Below, in pieces: positions 24,489 through 33,305 of a stretch of DNA of 40,564 bases; the first letter of the stretch is position 1, and the number at the start of each line of letters is the position of its first letter. The DNA lies in NCBI RefSeq assembly GCF_000159955.1, contig NZ_GG695970.1, forward strand, positions 212,557-253,120, written 5' to 3'. The notes below the pieces were generated by a model. That model saw only the letters and a program-made list of their open reading frames with translations. It was not told the DNA's origin and did no database searches. The DNA is from Paenibacillus sp. oral taxon 786 str. D14 (GTDB taxonomy: Bacteria > Bacillota > Bacilli > Paenibacillales > Paenibacillaceae). The position numbers were made by a program, and so were the translations under genes.

Positions 24489-26834
24489 TTGGACCATACA
24501 GATCAGGCATGGCAGGAAGAACAGCGCCGCGTGGAGTACGTGGCCGACCAAATCGACGCCAGAATCCGCAAGCTGGAGCGGGAGGTTGGCAGCGTACGCG
24601 GCGATGTCGTTGAGATGCGGAAGAACTTTTGGGACGAAGTAACGGTGAACTTCAGCGAAGCGGATGATGTCGGTGAAACGTCAACTAGCTTACGGCAGCA
24701 GTCCCAGGTGCTCGCAGAGCGGGAGAAAAGCCACCAGCATGCCTCTATCGCGTTGGGGAAGCTGAAACGTCTAAAGCAGTCTCCTTATTTCGGGCGCATT
24801 GATTTCGCTGAAGACGGCGAACCGGTGGAAGCCATCTATCTTGGGATTGCTTCATTGCTCGAAGAGGGGGATGAAACGTTCCTCGTCTATGATTGGCGTG
24901 CCCCGATTTCCAATCTCTATTATGACAGCGTTCCGGGTCCAGCTTCCTATGAGACGCCGTCCGGTACGATCAAAGGGACGATGACGCTAAAACGTCAGTT
25001 CGTGATCAACGGACGCCGCATCAAGGTGATGTTCGACACCGGCGTCACGATTGGCGACGAGCTGCTGCAGCAGGTGTTAAGCCGCAGCTCTGATGCGCAG
25101 ATGAAGAGCATCGTGGCCACGATCCAGCGTGAGCAAAATAAAATCATCCGCAACGATCGCAGCCGGATGCTGATCGTGCAAGGGGCCGCCGGCAGCGGCA
25201 AGACATCGGCCGCCTTGCAGAGGGTCGCTTACTTGCTTTATAAGCACCGCGAGGTGCTGCAAGCGGATCAGATGATTTTGTTCTCGCCCAATCCGATGTT
25301 TAACAGCTATGTTTCAACGGTGCTTCCGGAGCTGGGCGAAGAAAATATGCTGCAAACGACGTTCCAGGAGTATCTGGAGCATCGGCTTGGAAGAGAATTT
25401 CAGCTTGAGGACCCGTTTGTACAAATCGAATTTGTCCTCTCTGCTCCTGAGGATGAGGCTTATCAAGCTCGGGTCAGCGGAATCCGTTTTAAATCGTCGG
25501 TACAGTTCCTGCATGCGATCACGCGGTATAAGGAACTGCTGGAGCAGAAAGGGATGATCTTTAAACCGCTCCGCTTTCAAGGCAAGGAAATTGTTGGCGT
25601 GGAGGAAATTGCCCGGCAATTTTATGCTTATGATCCCGCGATCCGGCTGGCCAACCGTTGTGAGCTGTTAAAAGATTGGCTGCTGAAGGCCATCGCGGCC
25701 TTTGGTAAGTCCGAGCTGGATCAGCCTTGGGTAGAGGAACAAATTCAGCTGCTGGATGCAGAGGACTACCAGCGGGCTTACCAGCGCATGCGGCACAAGC
25801 AGCATGGTAAAAGTCCTTCATTCAGCGATTACGAGGATGAGAAGACGATTTTGGCCAAAATGGTTGTCAGCGATCGTCTTAAACCGCTCCGGAAATGGGT
25901 CAAATCGCTGCGGTTCGTTGATGTGACGCGTCTATATACGCAGCTGTTCAGCGACCTGACGATCTTCCGAGAAGTCCATCAAGAAGAGCTTCCAGATCAG
26001 TGGGAAGATATCTGTGAGCAAACGCTGCAGAAGATTGCGGGGGGCGAGCTGTTCTATGAAGATATTACGCCTTTCCTCTATTTAAAAGAGCTGCTGCTTG
26101 GCTTCCGGTCCAACACGTCGATCCGTCACGTCATTATCGACGAAGCGCAGGATTATTCGCCGTTCCAGCTGTTCTTCCTGAAGCGGCTGTTCCCGCGGGC
26201 CAAAATGACGGCGCTCGGCGACTTGAACCAGGCGATTTATGCTCACGCCTCGGTGCTTCAGCAGTCTTCTGTATTCAGCGATTTGTACGGTGCGGAGGAG
26301 AGCGAGTTGATTACGCTGGAGCAAAGCTACCGTTCCACCCGCCAAATTGTTGAGTTCACCCGCGAGATGATCCCTGGCGGGGAGGCGATCGTTCCGTTTA
26401 ACCGGGAAGGCGAGATGCCGGAGGTTCACCTGGTTGACGATGCAGATAAGCTCCACGCTTCGCTGGAGGCGATGATCGGTCAGCTGCGCGCGGACGGATA
26501 TGAATCGATTGCCGTCATCTGTAAAACGGCGGAGGAAAGCAAGCAAGCCTACGATCGGCTTAGCGCTAAGCTGCCGGCCAAGCTGATCAAGAAGACGACG
26601 TTATCCTTTGAGAAAGGGGTTCATGTCATTCCGGCGTATTTGGCCAAAGGTGTGGAGTTCGATGCGGTACTGATTTACGACGGTTCCGACCGGAAGTACA
26701 CGAGAGAAGCCGAACGGAAGCTGTTTTATACGGCCTGCACAAGAGCGATGCACTTGCTGCGCATTTACTCCGTAGGCGAACCTAGCCGGTTTATCCGGGA
26801 AGCTTCGAAATCAACCTATATTCTGGTTCCTTGA
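24489..26834 (+). CDS. helD: RNA polymerase recycling helicase HelD
   Basis: A 781-residue UvrD/Rep-like ATPase matching Bacillus HelD in length and layout. The N-terminal coiled-coil arm (about 5-60, starting near QAWQEEQRRVEYVADQIDAR) would insert into the RNA polymerase secondary channel. Walker A GAAGSGKT is at 232-239, Walker B/DEAQ motif reads HVIIDEAQDYSPF, followed by TALGDLNQAIY, LEQSYRST, and the C-terminal LFYTACTRAMHLLRIYSVG. HelD removes stalled RNA polymerase from DNA and recycles it using ATP. It starts with TTG, eight bases after AGGGAG, and has its own promoter. A class I (Bacillus-type) protein is inferred from length and the N-terminal arm. It is a single gene; the MFS gene 81 bases on could be co-transcribed. 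Confidence 0.9.
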   Translation: MDHTDQAWQEEQRRVEYVADQIDARIRKLEREVGSVRGDVVEMRKNFWDEVTVNFSEADDVGETSTSLRQQSQVLAEREKSHQHASIALGKLKRLKQSPYFGRIDFAEDGEPVEAIYLGIASLLEEGDETFLVYDWRAPISNLYYDSVPGPASYETPSGTIKGTMTLKRQFVINGRRIKVMFDTGVTIGDELLQQVLSRSSDAQMKSIVATIQREQNKIIRNDRSRMLIVQGAAGSGKTSAALQRVAYLLYKHREVLQADQMILFSPNPMFNSYVSTVLPELGEENMLQTTFQEYLEHRLGREFQLEDPFVQIEFVLSAPEDEAYQARVSGIRFKSSVQFLHAITRYKELLEQKGMIFKPLRFQGKEIVGVEEIARQFYAYDPAIRLANRCELLKDWLLKAIAAFGKSELDQPWVEEQIQLLDAEDYQRAYQRMRHKQHGKSPSFSDYEDEKTILAKMVVSDRLKPLRKWVKSLRFVDVTRLYTQLFSDLTIFREVHQEELPDQWEDICEQTLQKIAGGELFYEDITPFLYLKELLLGFRSNTSIRHVIIDEAQDYSPFQLFFLKRLFPRAKMTALGDLNQAIYAHASVLQQSSVFSDLYGAEESELITLEQSYRSTRQIVEFTREMIPGGEAIVPFNREGEMPEVHLVDDADKLHASLEAMIGQLRADGYESIAVICKTAEESKQAYDRLSAKLPAKLIKKTTLSFEKGVHVIPAYLAKGVEFDAVLIYDGSDRKYTREAERKLFYTACTRAMHLLRIYSVGEPSRFIREASKSTYILVP

Positions 26835-26915
26835 CAGCGGTATAATTTCGGCTAAATGTATCACACTAACCGGGTCTGTTTAAACTTCATTCGTGAAGGG
26901 TGGCCTGATGGTTAG

Positions 26916-28181
26916 ATGCTCGGCAAAAAAGGCGATTTGATTGCATTGGCCTCCATACCGCTTATTATGACGCTGGGAAATTCCATGCTGATTCCGATAT
27001 TGCCACAGATTGCCCGTGAGCTTCATGTCAACTCCTTTCAGGTCAGTATGCTGATCACCGTGTATGCGGTGGTTGCGATCTTGCTGATTCCGATTGCCGG
27101 CTATCTTTCCGATAAATTCGGCCGTAAAGCGATCATTGTGCCCAGCTTGATTATCGCGGGAGTCGGCGGCTGTATTTCTGGCGTGGCGGATTGGTTTGTG
27201 AACGGGCTGGCCGTATACTGGCTGATCCTAGGCGGTCGCTTCCTGCAAGGGATCGGAGCGGCCGGCGCCTTCCCGATCGTGTTGCCGCTGGTCGGCGATC
27301 TGTATGAAAGTGAGGAGGAAGTCAGCCACAATTTAGGCTTGATCGAAACCTCCAATACGTTTGGCAAAGTGCTCAGCCCGATCTTAGGTGCACTGCTTGG
27401 CGCTTGGATCTGGTATGTGCCGCTTCTGTCGATTCCGGTATTATGTTTGATCTCGCTATTGCTGGTGCTGTTTTTGGTGCGGGAACCGAAAGATCGGGAG
27501 AAGGCCAAGCCGCTGAGGGAATTTATCTCTGCCGTCAAAGCGGTGCTGAAGCAAAAAGGCCGCTGGCTGTATGCCATCTTTGCGATCGGCTGCATTTCGA
27601 TGTTCCTGTTGTTTGGCGTGCTGTTTTATTTGTCTGAGCAACTGGAAGCAAAACACGGCCTGGACGGTGTGATCAAGGGGTTGGTACTGGCGATTCCGCT
27701 GGCAGCTTTATGTCTGGCTTCTTATGTGACCGGGAAAAAAATCGGCAAGGACAAAAAGCTGATGAAATGGTCTGGCGTCGCAGGCTTAATCCTATCGACC
27801 GGCGCCTTATTTGGCATCGGCTTTTTCAACAACATCTATTTTGTGATCGTTTGCCTGATCGTCTGCGGCGCTGGTATCGGCATCGTCCTGCCCAGCTCCG
27901 ATGCCTTGATCACCGAAGGTGTCGACAAGGAAATGCGAGGTACGATTACTTCACTCTACAGCAGCATGCGGTTTATCGGTGTATCGGCGGGGCCGCCGGT
28001 GATGTCGCTGCTGATGAAGGCTGGCCATATGACGATGTTTTTCGTCATCGCCGGAGTGTCGCTGGTGGCGGTCATCCTGCTGCTGACGATGGTCAAGCCG
28101 GAATCCGGGCACGGTGGCGCAATCAAGCCCAAGGAGCCCCGAAAACGTACGAAAGTGGTAAAGGCTTTCTATCACAGCTAG
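26916..28181 (+). CDS. MFS transporter, DHA1-like
   Basis: A 421-residue transporter with about 12 transmembrane helices. Motif A is clear in the first cytoplasmic loop (GYLSDKFGRKAII). LGGRFLQGIGAAGAFPIVLPLVGDLY is TM4 with its arginine, and SNTFGKVLSPILGALLGAWIW is the exporter motif C region in TM5; the match to drug:proton antiporter-1 proteins is good. A lysine-rich tail (EPRKRTKVVKAFYHS) ends the protein. The only ribosome binding site candidate is GAAGGGTGG about 16 bases upstream, so the start is less certain. A terminator-like hairpin follows. The substrate is unknown. Confidence 0.87.
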   Translation: MLGKKGDLIALASIPLIMTLGNSMLIPILPQIARELHVNSFQVSMLITVYAVVAILLIPIAGYLSDKFGRKAIIVPSLIIAGVGGCISGVADWFVNGLAVYWLILGGRFLQGIGAAGAFPIVLPLVGDLYESEEEVSHNLGLIETSNTFGKVLSPILGALLGAWIWYVPLLSIPVLCLISLLLVLFLVREPKDREKAKPLREFISAVKAVLKQKGRWLYAIFAIGCISMFLLFGVLFYLSEQLEAKHGLDGVIKGLVLAIPLAALCLASYVTGKKIGKDKKLMKWSGVAGLILSTGALFGIGFFNNIYFVIVCLIVCGAGIGIVLPSSDALITEGVDKEMRGTITSLYSSMRFIGVSAGPPVMSLLMKAGHMTMFFVIAGVSLVAVILLLTMVKPESGHGGAIKPKEPRKRTKVVKAFYHS

Positions 28182-28203
28182 GCATAAGGGCATGGACTCT
28201 CGG

Positions 28204-28253
28204 CAGCAGCGGACCGATCGGTTACGCTGCTGTTCTATTGTCCGGGCTTTTTT
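28204..28253 (+). terminator. Probable terminator after the MFS gene
   Basis: CAGCAGCG pairs with CGCTGCTG (8 bp); a further CGGAC / GTCCG pairing is possible and a run of six T ends the element at about 28253. The geometry is not simple. Confidence 0.5.
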
Positions 28254-28338
28254 GGTATGATTAGGAGCGAAAGTGCCGCTGGGACAGAGGTGTTCGAGCG
28301 GGCAAAGGTACGAACATCATGATTTTGGAGGGGTAGAC

Positions 28339-29025
28339 ATGAATGCCAAACAGGCGGCGGGTTACCGCGCTGCAAAATGGGTAAAGGACGGAATGACCGT
28401 TGGTCTCGGGACGGGGTCAACCGCTTATTATGCGATCGAGAAAATCGGCGAGATGGTGGGGAACGGGTTGCAAATTCGTGCCATCGCAACTTCGAAGGCT
28501 TCAGAGGAGCTTGCCGCGAAATATCACATCCCGCTAATTGAGGCGAAGGACGTGGACCGATTGGATCTGGCGATCGACGGGGCCGATGAGGTGGATCCGC
28601 AAATGGCGCTGATCAAAGGCGGCGGGGGAGCGCTGCTTCGGGAGAAGCTCGTTGCGATCAACAGCGATCGATTTATCGTTATCGCCGATAACGGGAAGAT
28701 GGTCTCTACATTAGGGCGTTTCAAACTGCCAATTGAGCTGGTTCCGTTTTGTTACGAATGGACTCTGCGGGAGTTGAAGAGCCGTTATGATGTGCCGTTC
28801 GAGATGCGGATGCAAGGGGATCAGTTGTACGTGACGGATAACGGCAACTACATTGTCGATGCGGCCTTCGGACAGATAACCGACCCAGCCCGGTTAAGCG
28901 ACGAGTTGAAGGCGATGACGGGCGTTGTTGAGCATGGATTGTTCGTGGGTATTGCACACACGGTTGTGATTGGTTACGAGGATGGGCGTACGGAAATCAA
29001 GGAGGCTTCATGTTCAAATCAATGA
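28339..29025 (+). CDS. rpiA: Ribose 5-phosphate isomerase A
   Basis: A 228-residue enzyme interconverting ribose 5-phosphate and ribulose 5-phosphate in the pentose phosphate pathway. Diagnostic motifs are all present: GLGTGSTA (residues 22-29), the catalytic loop AIDGADEVD (Asp80 and Asp83), and KGGGGALLREK with Lys93 and Glu102, matching the catalytic set Asp81, Asp84, Lys94 and Glu103 of the E. coli enzyme. The start is ATG 28339 because GGAGGGG is seven bases upstream; a longer frame begins at 28273 but lacks a ribosome binding site. The stop overlaps the next gene by 16 bases, giving translational coupling. The protein is complete. Confidence 0.96.
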   Translation: MNAKQAAGYRAAKWVKDGMTVGLGTGSTAYYAIEKIGEMVGNGLQIRAIATSKASEELAAKYHIPLIEAKDVDRLDLAIDGADEVDPQMALIKGGGGALLREKLVAINSDRFIVIADNGKMVSTLGRFKLPIELVPFCYEWTLRELKSRYDVPFEMRMQGDQLYVTDNGNYIVDAAFGQITDPARLSDELKAMTGVVEHGLFVGIAHTVVIGYEDGRTEIKEASCSNQ

Positions 29026-29450
29026 AAGTAAGAGTGGACGAGCCTGCCATTCGGGAGCTGCTGGAATATGCCGTGATGTTTGACCCGGATGCACTGGAGG
29101 ATGCGGCTCGTTTGTACCGGGAAGAGGATACATATCAGCTGTTTGGATATGAGGAAGAGGAAGCAGGGATTACCGGAATTATCGGCTATCGGGTTAATGC
29201 TTCGCAGACGCTTGAAATTATCCACCTGGCTGTCCATCCGGAGCAGCGAATGAAAGGGTATGGACGTGCCTTGGTGCTGCTCGCCCTCACGGAAGCATCT
29301 CCTGAGCGGATGGAGGCTATTACGGATGAGGCAGGAGCAGATTTCTTCCGGAACATTGGGTTTCAAATTACCGGGTTTTGGGATGAAGTTGCTGGGGAAG
29401 AACGGTTTCGTTGCATTTATGAAGTGGAAGAGAACGAAGAGGACGAGTAA
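29010..29450 (+). CDS. GNAT family acetyltransferase
   Basis: A 146-residue acetyltransferase-like protein overlapping the end of rpiA. The acetyl-CoA binding motif A is seen in IHLAVHPEQRMKGYGRALV (R-x-x-G-x-G/A version), followed by a C-terminal segment GADFFRNIGFQITGFWDEV typical of the family. It transfers an acetyl group from acetyl-CoA to an amine; the substrate is unknown. AAGGAGG lies four bases before ATG 29010, within the end of rpiA; an in-frame ATG at 29022 is an alternative. Coupling to rpiA suggests joint expression but no obvious metabolic link. The tail is very acidic (EVEENEEDE). Confidence 0.87.
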   Translation: MFKSMKVRVDEPAIRELLEYAVMFDPDALEDAARLYREEDTYQLFGYEEEEAGITGIIGYRVNASQTLEIIHLAVHPEQRMKGYGRALVLLALTEASPERMEAITDEAGADFFRNIGFQITGFWDEVAGEERFRCIYEVEENEEDE

Positions 29451-29460
29451 GGTCTGGATG

Positions 29461-29490
29461 AAAGGCTGCGGGAAATCCGCGGCTTTTTTT
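29461..29490 (+). terminator. Terminator of rpiA-GNAT
   Basis: AAAGGCTGCGG pairs with CCGCGGCTTT (with G-U pairs), has a GAAAT loop and is followed by a run of seven T. Confidence 0.88.
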
Positions 29491-29512
29491 GCTATTCATC
29501 GCAAGGATAAAT

Positions 29513-29541
29513 TTGACTTTCAGGCGGCAATCACCTATAGT
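29513..29541 (+). promoter_or_regulatory. Promoter of the marR-MMPL operon
   Basis: TTGACT (29513-29518) and TATAGT (29536-29541), 17-base spacer. Confidence 0.72.
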
Positions 29542-29549
29542 TTCATTTG

Positions 29550-29568
29550 TAGTTTGATTATCGAACTA
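29550..29568 (+). promoter_or_regulatory. Candidate MarR operator of the MMPL operon
   Basis: TAGTTTGAT-T-ATCGAACTA is a 19-bp palindrome with one mismatch, starting about eight bases after the -10, in the position expected for autorepression by the downstream MarR protein. Confidence 0.65.
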
Positions 29569-29618
29569 TTCGACTATAGAACTAATTGGACAGGTTTGAG
29601 CTGGAGGGATGTAAGGCA

Positions 29619-30068
29619 GTGAATATTGAAACGATGCAGTTAATTGAACGTTATTTGGCCGCTTATTTCGAGGTCACGAAACGGTTGAACGGGCAAATCC
29701 GCGACATGATTCAAGAGGATGTCACCATGGAGCAATTTCAGATCTTGAAGTATATTGCCTCTCGCGGCCGGTGTACCTCTACGGAACTGGCAGACACGTT
29801 TGGCGTCGGCAAAAGCTCCATTACTGCGATGACCACGCGAATGGTTGATAAAGGGGTGTTACAGCGAACTCGGGATGAAGAGGACCGTCGGGTCGTATAT
29901 TTAACGATGACGGAGCAGGGAGAGCGCAATTACGCAATCGTTCAAGAACAAATCATGAGCACGGTCTCCAAGTATTTGGTGCATTTTAGTGCGGAAGAGG
30001 TTGAAGGGGTTATCAGCGCTTTCGAAAAATTAGCCAGATTGATCAGCGAAGGGAGTTCAGAGAAATGA
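29619..30068 (+). CDS. MarR family regulator of the MMPL transporter
   Basis: A 149-residue MarR protein. The helix-turn-helix reads STELADTFGVGKSSITAMTT (about 53-72) and the wing VLQRTRDEEDRRVVYLTMTE. It probably represses the operon through the palindrome at 29550-29568. GTG at 29619 is chosen because GGAGGG lies ten bases upstream; the frame extends to TTG 29586 without a ribosome binding site. The stop overlaps the start of the MMPL gene by four bases (ATGA), giving tight coupling. The inducing ligand is unknown. Confidence 0.9.
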   Translation: MNIETMQLIERYLAAYFEVTKRLNGQIRDMIQEDVTMEQFQILKYIASRGRCTSTELADTFGVGKSSITAMTTRMVDKGVLQRTRDEEDRRVVYLTMTEQGERNYAIVQEQIMSTVSKYLVHFSAEEVEGVISAFEKLARLISEGSSEK

Positions 30069-33000
30069 GATTCATACTGAAGGCAAGATGGTGGATATTG
30101 CTGCTGTGGATCGCCTTAGCAGCGGCATTGATGCTAACAGCGCCTTCCATGGCAGATTTAGTGCGGGAGAACGGGGAGATCACCGTTCCGGACGGGTATT
30201 CCTCCTCTGAAGCTTCCGCCATATTAGCGGAGGCGGCCAAGCTGAAGGGCGGAGCGGCAGAGACTCAGATCGCCCTCGTCTTTCATGATGATCAAGGCAT
30301 CGATGATGCCGAGCAGAAAGAGATTGAACAAGGCATCTCCGCGCTGCGCGACCATATGGAGGAGATCGGCATCGCTTCAATTACCGATCCGTTCAGCACG
30401 CCGGAAGCGAAAGATAAGTTGATCTCCAAGGACGGTAAAACGATATTAACCTCTTTGTCGGTGCTTGACGAGCAGCGTCCGCTCAAGGAGATCGAGCAAG
30501 ATATTCATCAAACCCTCGATTCGCTGAAGGTCGAGCACTATCTGACCGGGCAAAAGCAAATTAACGAGGATATGATCGTCAGTTCGGAGCAGGGGCTGAA
30601 GAAATCGGAATATTTTACAGTCATCTTTATTCTGTTGATCCTGTTTGTAGTTTTCCGCTCGGTGGTGGCGCCGTTTATTCCTTTGCTGACGGTTGGGCTC
30701 AGCTATCTGGTGTCCCAATCCATCGTTGCGTTCCTGGTGGATACGGTGAACTTCCCGATTTCAACATATACACAGATTTTTATGGTGGCGGTGATGTTTG
30801 GGATCGGGACGGACTATTGTATTCTGCTGATCAGCCGCTTTAAGGAAGAACTGCAGCATACAAACGACCAATGGGAGGCGATTGTCCAGACGTACCGTAG
30901 AGCAGGGAAGACGGTGCTCTTCTCCGGACTTGCCGTCCTGGTCGGCTTCACGACAATTGGCTTATCGCAATTTATGTTGTACCGTTCGGCGGTGGCGGTA
31001 GCGGTCGGCATCGCGGTGATGCTGATCGCCTTGGTAACGGTTGTACCGTTCTTTATGGCTGTGCTGGGCACAAAGTTGTTCTGGCCTGTCCGCGGTTCAC
31101 TGGAACATAAGGAGAACCGCTTCTGGGGCGCCATCGGCCGCTTCTCCTTGAAGCGTCCCTGGGCAGCGCTGCTGATCGTTGCTGCGGTAACGGTACCTTT
31201 CGTAATTTCGTATACCGGCAATGTGTCCTTCAACAGCATGGAGGAAATCGGTGACGAATATGAATCGGTCAAAGCGTATAACATCATCTCCGAAAGCTTT
31301 GAACCCGGCGAGTCGTTGCCGTCCACCATTGTGATCAAAAATGACGAGCCCATGGATAATGCGGAGTATATGGCACTCGCTGAGAAGATCAGCCGCGAGG
31401 TAGAGAAAACGGACGGCGTTGCCAGCATTCGGGGGATGAGCCGCCCAACAGGGGAAGTGCTCAAGGATTTTGCATTAAGTAATCAGGTGAAGATCGTTGG
31501 TGAAGGATTAGGCGAAGGGGGCGAAGGGCTGGGCAAGATTCAAAATGGATTGGCGGAAGCCAGCCAGGCCCTGTCGGAAAACGCCCCTAAACTCAAGGAA
31601 GCAGCCGACAGCACCGGGCAGCTGGTGGACGGCACCGCGAAGCTGAAGAACGGGATCTCTCAGCTGTCTGGAGGTCTTGCCGCGATTGAGAAAGGGATTC
31701 GGGAAGGTTCGGTTGGGGCCGGCCAGTTGAAGCAAGGATTACAACAAGCGCAAAAGAGCGCTGAGGATTTGGCGAACGCCCACAATCAACTGCTTGACTC
31801 TTATCAGCAGTTGGCTCAAGGGGTTTCCGGGCTGGGTAACGGTCTGACGCAAATCCGCGAACCTTTAGGGGCTGCTTCGCAGGGGTTAGCCGCCTTGACG
31901 GGTCGCTTCAGCAGCCTGGAGGGCAAATATCCTGATTTAGCGTCGGATCCAGATTATTTAACGATTCGCACGACGGTATTGGAAACCGGCAAAGGTCTGG
32001 AGCAACTGACGGCCGGGCTTCAGCAGATCGAAGCACAGCTTGAGCAGGTTGCGGCCGGGCTGAATCAAGCTAACCAAGGCTACGCGCAGGCGGCAGCCGG
32101 CGGGAAGCAGTTGGCTGGGGGCCTGGACCAAATCGTTGCTGGGCTGGCGAAGCTGCAAACGGGATTGGATCAGGCTGCCAAGGGTCAAGGCAAGATCGTG
32201 GGGCAGCTGCCTGAAGTCGAATCCGGTCTGGCGCAAATTCAAAACGGGCAACAGCAAGTACAAACCGGATTCAGCGAATTCTCCGGTCAAATCACGCAGC
32301 TTACTGATGGGCTGAATCAAAGCGTTGACGGCCTGGCTCAAGTGTCCGGCGGATTAACAACTGCCAAGGACTACTTGACGGAGGTTGGAAGCACGGACAA
32401 CGGTCTGGACGGCTGGTACGTTCCGAAGGAAGCGCTGGAGAACGAACAGATCGAGCAAGTATTCGATACGTATCTGTCCGCGGACCGCAAAGTCATGAAG
32501 CTTGAAGTCGTCTTTTCCAGCAACCCTTATGGCCGGGAAGCGATTGACCAGATCGATGCAGTGGAAGCTGCGGTGCAAACGGCGGTGAAAGGGACGCCGC
32601 TGGAAAACGCCGACATCGCGATCGGCGGCGTATCGAGTACGTTTAACGATCTGAAGACGATTTCGGGGAACGACTATACGCGCACCGTCTTTTTAATGCT
32701 GGCTGGGATCTTCATTATCCTGGTGGTATTGCTTCGTTCGTTGGTGATGCCAGTCTACATCATTTTGTCCCTGGTGTTGACGTTCTACGCTTCGATCGGG
32801 TTTACGGAGTGGGTCTTCGTCGACATCTTTGGGTACTCCGGCGTGAGCTGGGCGACGCCATTCTTCGGTTTCGTTCTGTTGGTAGCGCTGGGCGTTGACT
32901 ACAGCATCTTCCTGATGGACCGCTTTAACGAGAACAAAGAGTGGAACGTCAGCGACGCGATCTTGCATTCGATGCGCAATATGGGGACGGTGATTATGTC

Positions 33001-33226
33001 CGCAGCGATCATTCTTGGCGGGACGATGGCCTCGATGTATCCGTCCGGCGTGCTGTCCATGCTGCAAATCGCCACGCTGGTGTTAACCGGCCTGGTGCTG
33101 TACTCCGTAGTCGTTTTGCCGTTCCTCATCCCGGTGATGGTGAAGCTTTTTGGGCAAGCGAACTGGTGGCCGTTTCACCGCCGCTTCGGCGAAGGGACGC
33201 AGCAAGAGAACAGTGTAAATTTGTAA
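30065..33226 (+). CDS. MMPL/RND-type exporter with a long coiled-coil insertion
   Basis: A 1053-residue membrane transporter of the MMPL family (YdfJ-like). It has TM1 at about 7-27, an outside domain, a first six-helix bundle to about 375, a second outside domain, and a C-terminal bundle (about 870-1035). Conserved acidic/tyrosine pairs of the proton path are present: Asp250-Tyr251 in FGIGTDYC and Asp945-Tyr946 in LGVDYS. The second outside loop carries about 290 extra residues (about 480-770) of Gly/Leu/Gln-rich helical repeats such as GEGLGEGGEGLGKIQNGLAE and GLAQIQNGQQQVQTGFSEF, resembling the repeats of YhgE/Pip proteins. Bacillus YdfJ is about 720 residues and lacks this. Proton-driven export of lipids or drugs is inferred. 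Translation is coupled to the MarR gene. Confidence 0.9.
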   Translation: MRFILKARWWILLLWIALAAALMLTAPSMADLVRENGEITVPDGYSSSEASAILAEAAKLKGGAAETQIALVFHDDQGIDDAEQKEIEQGISALRDHMEEIGIASITDPFSTPEAKDKLISKDGKTILTSLSVLDEQRPLKEIEQDIHQTLDSLKVEHYLTGQKQINEDMIVSSEQGLKKSEYFTVIFILLILFVVFRSVVAPFIPLLTVGLSYLVSQSIVAFLVDTVNFPISTYTQIFMVAVMFGIGTDYCILLISRFKEELQHTNDQWEAIVQTYRRAGKTVLFSGLAVLVGFTTIGLSQFMLYRSAVAVAVGIAVMLIALVTVVPFFMAVLGTKLFWPVRGSLEHKENRFWGAIGRFSLKRPWAALLIVAAVTVPFVISYTGNVSFNSMEEIGDEYESVKAYNIISESFEPGESLPSTIVIKNDEPMDNAEYMALAEKISREVEKTDGVASIRGMSRPTGEVLKDFALSNQVKIVGEGLGEGGEGLGKIQNGLAEASQALSENAPKLKEAADSTGQLVDGTAKLKNGISQLSGGLAAIEKGIREGSVGAGQLKQGLQQAQKSAEDLANAHNQLLDSYQQLAQGVSGLGNGLTQIREPLGAASQGLAALTGRFSSLEGKYPDLASDPDYLTIRTTVLETGKGLEQLTAGLQQIEAQLEQVAAGLNQANQGYAQAAAGGKQLAGGLDQIVAGLAKLQTGLDQAAKGQGKIVGQLPEVESGLAQIQNGQQQVQTGFSEFSGQITQLTDGLNQSVDGLAQVSGGLTTAKDYLTEVGSTDNGLDGWYVPKEALENEQIEQVFDTYLSADRKVMKLEVVFSSNPYGREAIDQIDAVEAAVQTAVKGTPLENADIAIGGVSSTFNDLKTISGNDYTRTVFLMLAGIFIILVVLLRSLVMPVYIILSLVLTFYASIGFTEWVFVDIFGYSGVSWATPFFGFVLLVALGVDYSIFLMDRFNENKEWNVSDAILHSMRNMGTVIMSAAIILGGTMASMYPSGVLSMLQIATLVLTGLVLYSVVVLPFLIPVMVKLFGQANWWPFHRRFGEGTQQENSVNL

Positions 33227-33245
33227 ACCGCAGGTGTACAAAAGC

Positions 33246-33297
33246 AACGCCGGCTTCTTCTCCAATTTGGAGGGAAGCCGGCGTTTTGTTGTGGATA
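33246..33297. terminator. Terminator between the MMPL and TPR genes
   Basis: AACGCCGGCTTC / GAAGCCGGCGTT (12 bp) with an inner TCTCC / GGAG pairing, then TTTTGTTG. It lies between converging genes. Confidence 0.88.
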
Positions 33298-33305
33298 CCT
33301 TGACC

